Assembly (NCBI RefSeq): GCF_039533685.1 | Contig: NZ_BAAATZ010000012.1 | Coordinates: 248,001 to 312,000, forward strand | Source: Actinocorallia aurantiaca | GTDB taxonomy: Bacteria; Actinomycetota; Actinomycetes; Streptosporangiales; Streptosporangiaceae | Reading direction: 5' to 3' | Length of the DNA stretch: 64,000 nucleotides | In this document: piece by piece, positions 30,904 through 39,926 of the stretch | How positions within the stretch are numbered: the first letter of the stretch is position 1 | Layout of the letters: every line of letters starts with the position of its first letter | Made by a program: the position numbers and the translations under genes | The notes under the pieces: model-generated | The model's input: only the letters and a program-made list of their open reading frames with translations | The model's database searches: none | What the model was told of the DNA's origin: nothing

Positions 30904-33275
30904 GGCTCCCTCGTCTCACTGGAATGGCGGCCTTTGCGCACCCCGCGCTGCAGGCTGTCGAGCCGGGCGGCGACGTCGCCGGCCGACCGGACGGGTCCGA
31001 AGGCCGCCGGCGGAGGGGCGGCCCCGCCATGGACCTTGTTGGCGCCCGGCACCCGTTTGGGCAGTCCCTTGCCCGTCACTCCCCCGACGTCCGGCATCCC
31101 GGACACCCGCGCCGCCCGCTCCCATCCGGGATCGGCCGCGGGCCACCCGGGGGACGAGGAGGAGGCGTCGCGCCGGAACCACTCCGACTCCGCCGCCGCG
31201 AAGACCGGCGTGGGCTCCGCGGCCGTGAGGACCGGGAGGGCGTCCGTCCCCTCCGCGGGCGAAGGCCCCCACGGGCCGACGGCCGCGGCGGAGGGGCCGT
31301 CCGGCACGGGGGTCCCGGGCTCCGCCAGGGCCCCGCGCGGCAGGACGATCAGCACGCAGACCCCGCCGAACTCCACCGGCCGCAGCTCGACGCGGACACC
31401 GTGCCGGGCGGCCAGCCGCCCCACCACGAACAGGCCCATCCGGCGGGCCACGGAGACCCCCGCCTCCCCGGGGGCGCGCAGCCGCTCGTTGGCATCGCGC
31501 AGCTCCTCCCCGGTCATGCCCACACCGTGGTCGACGACCTGCAGGATCGCGCTGCCGTCCTGCATCGGCTGGCCGGTCACCTCCACCTTCGCGGTGTCCG
31601 GCGAGAAGCTGAGGGCGTTCTCGATCAGCTCGGCCAGCAGGTGGACCAGGTCGCCGACGACCGGCCCGGCGATCACGACCCCCTCCTGGAGCCGGGGCCG
31701 CACCCGCGCGTACTGCTCGACCTCCGAGACCGCCGCCCGCACCACGTCGATCAGCGGGACCGGCCGCTGGGAGCGCCGCACCTGCTCGACCCCGCCGAGC
31801 ACCAGCAGGCTCTCGGCGTTCCGGCGCATGCGGGTCGCCAGGTGGTCCAGCCGGAACAGCTGGCCGAGCCGCTCGGCGTCCGGCTCGTCGTCCTCCAGCC
31901 TCTCGATCAGCTTCAGCTGCAGTTCGACCAGGGTCTGGCTGCGCCGGGAGAGGTTCACGAACATCGTGCCGACCTCGCCGCGCAGGCGGGCCTCCTCGGC
32001 CGCGAGCCGCACCGCCTCCCGGTGCACCTCGTCGAAGGCGCGGGCCACCTGGCCGATCTCGTCGGTGCTGTCCACCTCCAGCGGGACGACGGACGCGGCG
32101 GCGAAGTCCTCCAGGGACTCCCCCACCGGGATCCCGTCCTCCCGCAGCCGCCGCACCGTCCCGGGCAGCCGCCGGTCGGCGATCTCCAGGGCGCCCCCGC
32201 GCAGGGCGCGCAGCGGGTTCACCAGGGACCGGGCGATGAGGAGGGTGAGCCCCAGCACCACCAGCATGACCGCCGACAGCAGGACGCCCAGCCGCAGCCG
32301 CGCGGCCTCGGCCTCGGCCGCCCGGCGCTCGCTGTACCCGACGAGGTCCTTGATGATCCGCTCTTCTACCTGGTGGATGCGGTCGACGAGGACCGTCATC
32401 ACCGCGAACCAGTCCCCGGCGTTCTCCCGGAACACCCGGTTGAGCCGCAGGGCGTCGCCGCCCCGGGAGAAGGCCTGCTCCACCGCCTCGATCACCTCCC
32501 GGAGGATGCCGTAGGCGCGGGCGACCTCGTCCCCGGTGACGGTCTCGTCGTACAGGCGGATCTCGTCGCCCTCGGCCGCCGACTTGAAGTCCGCGACCCC
32601 GTCCAGGTGCTGCTGGCGGGCCACGAGGACCACCGTCAGCTCGTCGCCGCGGATACCGGTGCCGCGCCGCAGCACGCCGTTGAGCATGCCGCGCTGCCGG
32701 CCGGCGTTCTCCGCGGCCAGGGCCAGCGCCCTCAGGAGGCGCTGCCCGTGGCCCAGTTCCGGGTCGCCGCCGCTCTGCTCGATCACGTCCAGGAAGGACA
32801 GCAGCTCGCTGATCAGCGTCGAGTAGCCGGTGAAGACCGCCATCGGGGGCGTGGCCCCCGTCACATCGGCGCGCTGCACCTCGATCGTGTCGACCAGGCC
32901 CAGGACGGTCTGGATCCGGTAGCCGAACGCGCTCTCGGGATCCACCCCGGAGCGCTCAGCCAGCCGCCGGACCTCCGCGGCCGCGCCGTCGGTCTCGGCC
33001 CTCTGCGCCTTCACCGTCTCCAGAAGATCGGCCCGTTTGCGGCCGGAGGAGGTATACCCGTTGCTCAGCCCCCGTTCGGCGGCCAGCTCGTAGCCGAGAG
33101 CGGCCACCGCACCGGACAGCCTGACCATGGCCTCCGTGCGGTGGTACTGGCGGGCCTGGGCCCCGGCGTCCTGGAACTCCTGGACGCACAGGGCGGCGGC
33201 GACCGCCGTGGGGACGAGGATCAGCGCCACGAGGCGTTGCCAGACACGCCAGTTTCGCAGCAGGAGCCGACTCAT
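30900..33275 (-). CDS. cvnA: Conservon sensor histidine kinase (CvnA type, NIT sensor)
   Basis: The 791-residue membrane protein has a first helix (LVALILVPTAVAAAL, residues 15-30) and a long external nitrate/sulfonate-sensing-like (NIT) helical domain with LAAERGLSNGY. A second helix (LGVLLSAVMLVVLGLTLLI) is followed by a HAMP region, a coiled coil, and a histidine-kinase-type ATPase with LIENALSFSPDT (N box) and VVDHGVGM (G1 box). A Pro-rich C-terminal tail of about 190 residues follows. No clear phospho-acceptor His is seen, as is usual in CvnA. The start MSRLLLRNWRVW (33275) is preferred to 33290. It is divergent from the AAA gene at 33356 across 80 bases. Confidence 0.92.
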   Translation of the reverse strand: MSRLLLRNWRVWQRLVALILVPTAVAAALCVQEFQDAGAQARQYHRTEAMVRLSGAVAALGYELAAERGLSNGYTSSGRKRADLLETVKAQRAETDGAAAEVRRLAERSGVDPESAFGYRIQTVLGLVDTIEVQRADVTGATPPMAVFTGYSTLISELLSFLDVIEQSGGDPELGHGQRLLRALALAAENAGRQRGMLNGVLRRGTGIRGDELTVVLVARQQHLDGVADFKSAAEGDEIRLYDETVTGDEVARAYGILREVIEAVEQAFSRGGDALRLNRVFRENAGDWFAVMTVLVDRIHQVEERIIKDLVGYSERRAAEAEAARLRLGVLLSAVMLVVLGLTLLIARSLVNPLRALRGGALEIADRRLPGTVRRLREDGIPVGESLEDFAAASVVPLEVDSTDEIGQVARAFDEVHREAVRLAAEEARLRGEVGTMFVNLSRRSQTLVELQLKLIERLEDDEPDAERLGQLFRLDHLATRMRRNAESLLVLGGVEQVRRSQRPVPLIDVVRAAVSEVEQYARVRPRLQEGVVIAGPVVGDLVHLLAELIENALSFSPDTAKVEVTGQPMQDGSAILQVVDHGVGMTGEELRDANERLRAPGEAGVSVARRMGLFVVGRLAARHGVRVELRPVEFGGVCVLIVLPRGALAEPGTPVPDGPSAAAVGPWGPSPAEGTDALPVLTAAEPTPVFAAAESEWFRRDASSSSPGWPAADPGWERAARVSGMPDVGGVTGKGLPKRVPGANKVHGGAAPPPAAFGPVRSAGDVAARLDSLQRGVRKGRHSSETREP

Positions 33276-33320
33276 TCCGGTACCCCACACCCCCGGCGTT
33301 AAGGGCCGATTCCGCGGCTG

Positions 33321-33349
33321 TTACAAGCGCGCGGCTCCCCGCATAGGGT
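33321..33349 (+). promoter_or_regulatory. Promoter of the triple-AAA gene, leaderless
   Basis: TTACAA (33321-33326), a 17-base spacer and TAGGGT (33344-33349) form a good sigma-70-type promoter. The GTG start at 33356 lies 6 bases after the -10 box, with no Shine-Dalgarno sequence, so the message is probably leaderless. Confidence 0.6.
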
Positions 33350-33355
33350 GTTGCG

Positions 33356-36300
33356 GTGAGTTCCCCCCGGCTTCCCGAACACCTCGAGATCCTGCTGACC
33401 GACGAACCGGTCTTCGACGTCTACGGCCACGGCCCCTGGCGGGTCCCGGACGGGCTGATCAAGGAACTGACCGAGCGTGCGCTGGAGTTCGCCGCCGACA
33501 AGCGGGCAGCCGAGCTGAGCCAGCCCCTCACCAGTTTCTACGCCGAGAGCACCTCGGTGCTGGGCGCCGAGCTGTTCTCCCTCCTCACCTTCCTGATGGG
33601 GGCCTCGGCGGTGCGGGCCGGCAGCCGCGGCGACATGGACTACGAGCTGCTGCTGCCCTTCCTGGCCAACCCCGAGCCCGCCGTCCGGGACACCACCTCC
33701 TGGTTCAGCCAGTCGGGCCGGTGGCGCCCGCCCTCGCTGTGGATGGCCGACCCCGCCGCCAACGACCCCGCCAAGCGGGAGCTGATGCTGCGGCTGGCCC
33801 GCGAGTCCCTGGACGTCTTCGAGGGCCTGGAGCCCCTGGACGCCCGCCGCCGCGCCCTGATCGCCCTGCACGGGCGCGGGGAGGAGCGGGACCTGACCGT
33901 CCCCATGTCCGAGCTGGGCGAGCTGTGGGCCGCGCGGGCGACGGACGGGGAGCTGGCCGTCCTGCCGGAGCTGGCGGGCGCCGTCGGCTACCTGCAGTGG
34001 TCCGTCGACGGGTTCGTCGCGGCCAACCAGCGGCTGCACGCCACGATCGCCGCGGACGCCTCGGAGGCGGCGCTGGCCAAGGTGCTGTTGCAGGCCGGGC
34101 AGACCGTCCCGCCCGCCGAGCTGGCGGTGGTGCTGGGCGGCGCCTCCTACGAGACGCTCGTGCGCCGGATGGAGGCGCTGCGGGAGGGCTGGTCGACCGA
34201 GAACTGGCAGCTAGAACTACGCGGCTGGCTGGCGCGGCTGCTCGTGGCGGGCGAGGCCGACGCCTGCCGGGCGTGGCTGGACATGGCGGTCCGGGTCACC
34301 GGCTGCGTCCAGGGCCTGCCCGACAACGCCGCCCACCCGGCGATGCACACCCCCGTCCGCTGGTTCCAGGCCGACCTGCGCCGCCTGTTCGGGCGGCGGC
34401 GCCTGGTGCCCAACCCGCTGACCGAGAAGCTGAGGACCGAGCCGCCCGCCCCGGCCGAGCAGGAGGCCGAGGAGCCGTCCGACCTCGCCGGGCAGGTATT
34501 GCTCGGCCAGCCCGACCTGGTCCGCGAGATCGACCGGGCCGTCAAGGGGGACGGGCCGGTGCGGCTGCTGGTCGCCGGACCCGAGGGCACCGGCAAGGGC
34601 ACCGGCGTGGAGGTGCTGGAGCAGGCGCTGACCGACACGGGCCGGATCCGGGACGTCCTGTGGGTCTCCGACCAGGTCTTCGCCTCCCTGCACCTGTCCG
34701 ACGCGGTGCTGTGGCTGCAGGCGCGGGTCAAGGAGTGCCTGGAGGGCCGGCAGCTCCTGGTGGTCGACGGGCTCGACAAGATCCTCACCTACGAGCGCTG
34801 CGGGCCCGCCGTGGTGGAGGAGCTGCGCCGCCTCATGGCCCGCAGCCCGAAGCTGCACGTGGTGGCGCTGGCCCGGCCCGGCGGCGACGACCGGCTGTTC
34901 GCCGCCAATCCCGGCCTCGTGCAGGGCCTGCGGGTCGCCCGCACCCGCGAGTTCGGCGAGCGCGAGTACGCCGAGCTGTTCGTCCGGGCCGTGCAGGCGC
35001 GCGAGCTGGGCGTCGCCCGGACGGTCGCGGCCAAGGCCGCGGCCCTGCTGGCGCGGACGGCGCCGGTGCTGAACCTGCGCAACGCGCGGCTGGTGGAGTT
35101 CCTGGCCGACCAGTGCGCGGCCGCCGCCAGGGCCAGGACCCCCCGGGCGATCAAGGTGCTGGCCAAGGACCTCCCCGCGCGGCTGGTGCCGGGCGACCCG
35201 GCGCGTTCGGCCGACCCGCTGGCCGAGCTGGCCGCGTGCGCGGGCATCGAGCCGGTCAAGCGGGAGATCTCCGCGCTGGTCGCCGAGGCCAAGGCCGCCC
35301 GGATGCGGCGGGAGGCCGGCATGCCGGTGCCCTCGCGCCCCCGGCACCTGGTCTTCACCGGCAACCGCGGCACCGGCAAGACGACGGTCGCCCGGATCCT
35401 CGGCCGGATCTACGCCGAGCTGGGGGTGCTGTCGACCGGCCACCTGCTGGAGGTCGAGCGGTCCGACCTCGTCGGCGAGTACACCAGCGAGAGCGGCACG
35501 AAGGTCCGGCGGGTGGTGGAGCGGGCGCTGGGCGGCGTGCTGGTGGTCGCCGACGCGCACGCCCTCGCCGACTCCGACTCGCCCCGCGACCGGGAGGCCC
35601 TCGACGTCCTGCTGGCCACGCTGCAGGCGCACGAGGACGAGCTCGTCGTGGTGCTCTCGGGCCCCGACGCGGCGGTCAACGGCATGCTCAAGGGCGACCC
35701 CGACCTCGCCCGCGTCTTCCCCAAGGTGGTGCGCTTCCCCGACCTCACCGACGACGAGCTGGTCGAGGTGTTCCGGGCCAAGGCCGCCGAGAGCGGGTTC
35801 GCGCTGGCCGAGGGCGTCCTGGACCGGGTGCGGGCGCTGCTGCGCGGCGGCTCCCGCCACACCAACGCGCGGCTGATGACGGGACTGCTCGACCGGGCCA
35901 TCGCCCTGCAGTCGCGCCGGGTGCTGGAGGACGGCGTCGTCGACGGCTCCGAGTCGCTCGACCTCATCCTGCCGGTGGACCTGCCGACCGGACTGTCGGC
36001 CACCGGCCGGGTGGAGCTGCCGGGCGACCCGCTGGCCGAGGTGGACGAGCTCATCGGCCTCGACCACGTCAAGCACGAGGTGCGGCTGCTGGTCGCCGAG
36101 GCGCGGGCCGAGCGGCTGCGCCGCGAGGCCGGCATCCCGATCGCCGCCCCCACCCGGCACATGGTGTTCACCGGCAACCCCGGCACCGCCAAGACGACCA
36201 TCGCTCGGCTGATCGCCGCCGTCTACGCCCAGCTCGGGCTGCTGTCCTCGGGCCACCTGGTGGAGGTCTCCCGGGCCGACCTGGTCGGCGAGTACATCGG

Positions 36301-36862
36301 CCACACCGCGCCCCGGGTGCGGGCGGCCGTCGAGCGGGCGCTGGGCGGCGTGCTGTTCATCGACGAGGCCTACGCCCTCACCCCGGCCGACGCGGCGCGG
36401 GACTACGGCTACGAGGCGATCGCCGAACTGCTCAAGCTGATGGAGGAGCACCGCTCGGACCTGGTGGTGATCGTCGCCGGGTACGAGGGGGACATGCTGC
36501 GGTTCCTGGACTTCAACCCGGGTCTCGCCTCGCGGTTCCCGACGGTGCTCGGCTTCCCCGACTACAGCGAGGACGAACTGGCGGAGATCTTCCGGTTCAT
36601 GGCCGACCAGGCCGGCTTCACCCTCGGCGAGGGCGTCGAGGACGGCGTCCGCGACCTGCTGCGGGACGTCCCGCGCGGCATCTCCTTCGGCAACGCCCGC
36701 CTGGTCCGCAACATCCTGGACCGGGCCCGCTCCCTCCAGGCCCGCCGCATCACCGCCGAGGGCGTCGTCGCCGACGACGCCGCCGTCCGGCTCCTCCTGC
36801 GCGAGGACCTGCCGGAGACCCCGCCCAGGCCCGCCGAGATCCCGATGGGCCAGTACCTGTAG
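33356..36862 (+). CDS. Three-module CbxX/CfxQ-type AAA ATPase
   Basis: This 1168-residue cytoplasmic protein has an unrecognised N-terminal domain (residues 1 to about 370) and three AAA modules. Module 1 has P-loop GPEGTGKGT (about 408) and Walker B LLVVDGLD without the Glu. Module 2 has GNRGTGKTT (about 669) but Walker B VLVVADAHAL, where family members read FIDEAY. Module 3 has GNPGTAKTT (about 940) and an intact VLFIDEAYAL (about 1000) with DLVGEYIGHTAP. Modules 2 and 3 are close CbxX/CfxQ (EccA-like) copies. Only module 3 looks able to hydrolyse ATP. CbxX relatives remodel Rubisco or assist type VII secretion; neither system is near. It faces conservon 1 across an 80-base gap. Confidence 0.9.
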   Translation: MSSPRLPEHLEILLTDEPVFDVYGHGPWRVPDGLIKELTERALEFAADKRAAELSQPLTSFYAESTSVLGAELFSLLTFLMGASAVRAGSRGDMDYELLLPFLANPEPAVRDTTSWFSQSGRWRPPSLWMADPAANDPAKRELMLRLARESLDVFEGLEPLDARRRALIALHGRGEERDLTVPMSELGELWAARATDGELAVLPELAGAVGYLQWSVDGFVAANQRLHATIAADASEAALAKVLLQAGQTVPPAELAVVLGGASYETLVRRMEALREGWSTENWQLELRGWLARLLVAGEADACRAWLDMAVRVTGCVQGLPDNAAHPAMHTPVRWFQADLRRLFGRRRLVPNPLTEKLRTEPPAPAEQEAEEPSDLAGQVLLGQPDLVREIDRAVKGDGPVRLLVAGPEGTGKGTGVEVLEQALTDTGRIRDVLWVSDQVFASLHLSDAVLWLQARVKECLEGRQLLVVDGLDKILTYERCGPAVVEELRRLMARSPKLHVVALARPGGDDRLFAANPGLVQGLRVARTREFGEREYAELFVRAVQARELGVARTVAAKAAALLARTAPVLNLRNARLVEFLADQCAAAARARTPRAIKVLAKDLPARLVPGDPARSADPLAELAACAGIEPVKREISALVAEAKAARMRREAGMPVPSRPRHLVFTGNRGTGKTTVARILGRIYAELGVLSTGHLLEVERSDLVGEYTSESGTKVRRVVERALGGVLVVADAHALADSDSPRDREALDVLLATLQAHEDELVVVLSGPDAAVNGMLKGDPDLARVFPKVVRFPDLTDDELVEVFRAKAAESGFALAEGVLDRVRALLRGGSRHTNARLMTGLLDRAIALQSRRVLEDGVVDGSESLDLILPVDLPTGLSATGRVELPGDPLAEVDELIGLDHVKHEVRLLVAEARAERLRREAGIPIAAPTRHMVFTGNPGTAKTTIARLIAAVYAQLGLLSSGHLVEVSRADLVGEYIGHTAPRVRAAVERALGGVLFIDEAYALTPADAARDYGYEAIAELLKLMEEHRSDLVVIVAGYEGDMLRFLDFNPGLASRFPTVLGFPDYSEDELAEIFRFMADQAGFTLGEGVEDGVRDLLRDVPRGISFGNARLVRNILDRARSLQARRITAEGVVADDAAVRLLLREDLPETPPRPAEIPMGQYL

Positions 36863-36914
36863 GCCACCAGACCTCGTTCCCGGACCCGCCCTTCGAGGCG
36901 GCGGGTCCGGGCGG

Positions 36915-37706
36915 TCAGCGGTTCTTGCGGGTGTAGGCGCGGACGGCGAGCGGCATGAAGACCGCGGTCAGCAGGAGCGACCACAGGAGGGTCGCGGTCA
37001 CCGGGTGCCGCAGGGGCCACGCCTCGGAGGGGGCGGTCGGGTTGCCGAACAGGGTCCTGAGGGCGGAGACCAGGGCGCTGACGGGGTTCCACTCGGAGAT
37101 GACGCGCAGCCAGGCGGGCATGCCCTCGGTCGGGACGAAGCTGTTGGAGATCATCGTCACCGGGAAGAGGAGGGGGACGAAGGAGTCGGCGGTCTTCTCG
37201 TCCTTCACGGCCAGGCCGACCCAGATCCCGAACCAGCCCAGGGCCATGCGCATCAGGAGGATGAGGGCGAAGGCCGCGAGCGTCCGAACCGCCCCCTCGT
37301 GCGGACGCCAGCCCACGACCAGCCCGCAGGCGGCCATGAGGGCCAGGCCGGGGAGCCCGGTCAGCAGGTCCGCGGCGGACTGGCCGAAGGGCATCGTCCA
37401 GCGGGCGATCGGCAGGGAGCGGAAGCGGTCCATGACGCCCCGTCCGGCGTCCGTGGCGGTGCTCATGACCTGGGCCATCACGACGCTGAAGGTCATCATG
37501 CCGAACAGGCCCGGCATGAGGTACTCGCGGTAGTTCCCCCCGCCCGGGACCTGGATGGCGCTGCCGAAGACGTAGCCGAACATCACCACCATGACGACCG
37601 GGAAGAACAGGGCGCCGACGAGTTCGCCGGGGCGGCGCTTGAGCTGGGTGAGGTGCCGGCTGAACATCGTCAAGCCGTCGGAGACCGCCCAGGTGAGGGT
37701 GTTCAT
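36915..37706 (-). CDS. ABC-2 type exporter permease (DrrB-like)
   Basis: The 263-residue membrane protein has six helices (ELVGALFFPVVMVVMFGYVFG; GLFGMMTFSVVMAQVM; LTGLPGLALMAACGLVVGW; LAAFALILLMRMALGWFGIWVGLA; and so on). It has the ABC-2 block GRGVMDRFRSLPIARW, and EWNPVSALVSALRTLFGNP near the end, typical of drug-resistance permeases such as DrrB. It forms the membrane part of an exporter with the ATPase encoded upstream, whose gene overlaps it by 4 bases. Export of an antibiotic or lipid is likely; the substrate is unknown. Confidence 0.93.
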   Translation of the reverse strand: MNTLTWAVSDGLTMFSRHLTQLKRRPGELVGALFFPVVMVVMFGYVFGSAIQVPGGGNYREYLMPGLFGMMTFSVVMAQVMSTATDAGRGVMDRFRSLPIARWTMPFGQSAADLLTGLPGLALMAACGLVVGWRPHEGAVRTLAAFALILLMRMALGWFGIWVGLAVKDEKTADSFVPLLFPVTMISNSFVPTEGMPAWLRVISEWNPVSALVSALRTLFGNPTAPSEAWPLRHPVTATLLWSLLLTAVFMPLAVRAYTRKNR

Positions 37707-38641
37707 ACGGATTCCTTCTTGTGCTCGGTGAGCTCGAGGAAGACCTCGTCGAGGGTGGGGCGGCGCAGGGAGACGTCGAGGACTCCGAATCCCGCGGCGT
37801 CCAACCGGCGGACGACTTCCGGCAGCGTGACGTCGCCGACCGGGAGGCTGAGCCGTGCTCCGGAGAGGTCCGGCTCGCCCCGGCCCATCAGGCCGTTGAG
37901 CAGGCCGGCGGCGCGTCCGGTGTCGGCGGGGTCGGCCAGCACGACGTCCAGGCGGGTGCCGATCTGGGACTTCAGCCGGTCGGGGGTGTCCCGGGCGATG
38001 ACGCGGCCGTGGTCGATGACGGCGATGTCGTCGGCGAGTTGGTCGGCCTCGTCCAGGTACTGGGTGGTGAGCAGGACGGTGGTCCCCTCCCGGACCAAGT
38101 CGCGGACGGCTTGCCAGATCTCGCCGCGGCTGCGCGGGTCCAGGCCGGTGGTCGGTTCGTCGAGGAAGAGGACCTCGGGATCGACGACGAGGCTGGCGAT
38201 GAGGTCGAGCCTGCGGCGCATCCCGCCGGAGTAGCCGGAGACGGGCTTGTCCGCGGCGTCCGCCAGGCCGAACCGCTCGAGCAGCTCGTCGGCCCGGCGG
38301 CGCGCCTCCTTGCGGCCCAGGTGGTGGAACCTGCCGAACATGCGCAGGTTCTCCCGGCCCGACAGGTACTCGTCGACGGCGGCGCTCTGCCCGGCGAGGC
38401 CTATGCGCCGCCGGACCTCCCCCGCCTGCCGGACGACGTCGAAGCCCGCGACCGTGGCGCGCCCCTCGGTCGGGTCGGCGAGGGTGGCGAGAATCCGCAC
38501 GGCGGTGCTCTTGCCCGCGCCGTTGGGCCCCAGGACCCCGCAGACGGTGCCGCGGGCGACCTCCAAATCGAGGCCGCGGAGCGCATGGGTGTCGCCGTAC
38601 CGCTTGTGCAGTCCTTCGGCGACGACGATCGGTTCGTTCAT
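37703..38641 (-). CDS. ABC exporter ATPase (DrrA-like)
   Basis: The 312-residue protein has Walker A LGPNGAGKSTAV (residues 36-47), a Q-loop in GLAGQSAAVDEYLSGREN, signature GYSGGMRRRLD, Walker B VLFLDEPTTGLDPRSR and switch region LLTTQYLDEADQLAD. A DrrA-type C-terminal domain ends PTLDEVFLELTEHK. It powers the ABC-2 permease encoded directly downstream. The start is ATG 38641 (MNEPIVVAEGLHKRYG), immediately after a GGGGGG-rich ribosome binding site. The gene begins beside twin palindromes and a divergent TetR gene, so repression by that regulator is probable. Confidence 0.94.
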   Translation of the reverse strand: MNEPIVVAEGLHKRYGDTHALRGLDLEVARGTVCGVLGPNGAGKSTAVRILATLADPTEGRATVAGFDVVRQAGEVRRRIGLAGQSAAVDEYLSGRENLRMFGRFHHLGRKEARRRADELLERFGLADAADKPVSGYSGGMRRRLDLIASLVVDPEVLFLDEPTTGLDPRSRGEIWQAVRDLVREGTTVLLTTQYLDEADQLADDIAVIDHGRVIARDTPDRLKSQIGTRLDVVLADPADTGRAAGLLNGLMGRGEPDLSGARLSLPVGDVTLPEVVRRLDAAGFGVLDVSLRRPTLDEVFLELTEHKKESV

Positions 38642-38654
38642 CAGCCCCCCCAAA

Positions 38655-38710
38655 TGGGTACGTGGTACGCAGTTATGGGGGACCCTAACCAACTGAGTAC
38701 GTTGTACGCA
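38655..38710. promoter_or_regulatory. Twin palindromic operators for the divergent TetR regulator
   Basis: Two copies of a 17-base palindromic sequence, TGNGTACGTNGTACGCA, lie at 38655-38671 and 38694-38710, 39 bases apart. They fill the gap between the ABC exporter genes and the TetR gene. Both copies share the GTAC-N3-GTAC core. One copy abuts each gene, so one protein could repress both directions. Confidence 0.85.
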
Positions 38711-38727
38711 AGTGGAAGGATGGGAGA

Positions 38728-39471
38728 GTGAGCGACGAGCAGGCGAAACTGATCATCTGGGCCAGGCCGCCCCGGTCCTCCCGCGGCCCGAAACCCGCCT
38801 TCACGCTCGAGGGGATCGCCCGGACCGCCGTCGCGCTCTGCGACTCCGAGGGCCTGGACGCGCTGACCATGCGCCGGCTCGCCGCCGAGCTGGGCACCGG
38901 CACGATGTCGCTCTACCGGTACGTGCGGTCCAAGGACGACATCATCGACCTCATGGTCGACCTCACCCTCGAGGAGATCGAGCGGCCCGAGCACCCGGAC
39001 TGGCGCACCGGCCTGTGCTGGAACGCCCACCAGATCCGCGCCCGCGCCCTGCGGCATCCGTGGATCGTCCAAGTGGACGCCCCGTACTTCTTCCTCGGCC
39101 CCAACGGCATCGAGTTCGTCGAGTACCTGTACCGCATCGTCGACGGCATCGGCCTCGGCATCGACGAGATGATGCGCGCGATCAACCTGGTGGCCGCTTA
39201 CGCCGAGGGCGCGGTCCGCGCCGAACTGGCCTCCGGGCGGCGGGCCGCCGAGGCCGGAGTCACCGAGGAGGAGTGGATACGGGCGCACGGCACGCACTTC
39301 CGCGCCCTGATGGACACCGGGCGGTACCCGCTGATGCGCCGGGTGATGCTGGAGGCCGAGCAGCCGCACATGACGCCCGAGGAGAACTTCGAGTACGGGC
39401 TCCAGCGCGTCCTGGACGGCATCGAGACCTGGCTGCCCGGCTTCCGGCCGCCGAAAACGGAGACTTCTTGA
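38728..39471 (+). CDS. TetR-family repressor with TetR-type C-terminal domain
   Basis: This is a 247-residue regulator. The N-terminal helix-turn-helix reads TLEGIARTAVALCDSEGLDALTMRRLAAELGTGTMSLYRYVRSKDDIIDLMVD, the arrangement of the classical TetR group (MSLYRYV). The ligand domain runs from about residue 85 to 245 and includes HPWIVQVDAPYFFLGPNGIEFVEYLYRIVDGIG. It is divergent from a DrrAB-like exporter with two matched operators between them. This suggests it senses the exported drug and releases the operon. The GTG start follows GGGAGA. Confidence 0.92.
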   Translation: MSDEQAKLIIWARPPRSSRGPKPAFTLEGIARTAVALCDSEGLDALTMRRLAAELGTGTMSLYRYVRSKDDIIDLMVDLTLEEIERPEHPDWRTGLCWNAHQIRARALRHPWIVQVDAPYFFLGPNGIEFVEYLYRIVDGIGLGIDEMMRAINLVAAYAEGAVRAELASGRRAAEAGVTEEEWIRAHGTHFRALMDTGRYPLMRRVMLEAEQPHMTPEENFEYGLQRVLDGIETWLPGFRPPKTETS

Positions 39472-39475
39472 CCGC

Positions 39476-39754
39476 TTACTCGGGAGTTCCCCTGAGGTAG
39501 GTGAGGTAGACCGGCCGCAGGGCGTCGGCCAGTTCGCCCTCTCCGGCGCCCAGGAAGTCGGTGACCAGGCCGAAGACGCGCATCAGGTCGGTCTCGCTGC
39601 GCTTCATGTCGCCGAGTCCGGCCTCCGCCGCCGGGATGTCGCTCAGCAGCCGCCAGAAGAAGCCCATGTCCTTCCGGTCCAGCGCGAGCTTCACCGCCCG
39701 GTCGTGCAGTTCCGCCGACGGAAGGTCCTCGAGTCTCTCCTGCTTCTCCTCCAT
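39476..39754 (-). CDS. Small helical protein, function unknown
   Basis: The protein has 92 residues and is mostly helical and charged: MEEKQERLEDLPSAELHDRAVKLALDRKD, then MGFFWRLLSDIPAAEAGLGDMKRSETDLMRVFGLVTDFLGAG and a short end. No signal peptide or metal site is visible. I do not recognise a named family, but the composition and codon usage fit a real gene. It converges on the TetR gene with only 4 bases between stops. No function is proposed. Confidence 0.65.
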   Translation of the reverse strand: MEEKQERLEDLPSAELHDRAVKLALDRKDMGFFWRLLSDIPAAEAGLGDMKRSETDLMRVFGLVTDFLGAGEGELADALRPVYLTYLRGTPE

Positions 39755-39926
39755 GCCCGCCTTCTACCCAGCTCCCCCGCTCCCAGACCGTGACGGATCC
39801 GACGTGCGCCCCTCCCCGCACTCCGGGCGGCACGAACCCGCGACAGATCGCTCCCCCGGCCCGTCCCCGAGCCGGTGCGGCCGGCCGCGACGGAGCCGGT
39901 CGTCTTCCGCCGGCGGCCCGGCCGCC

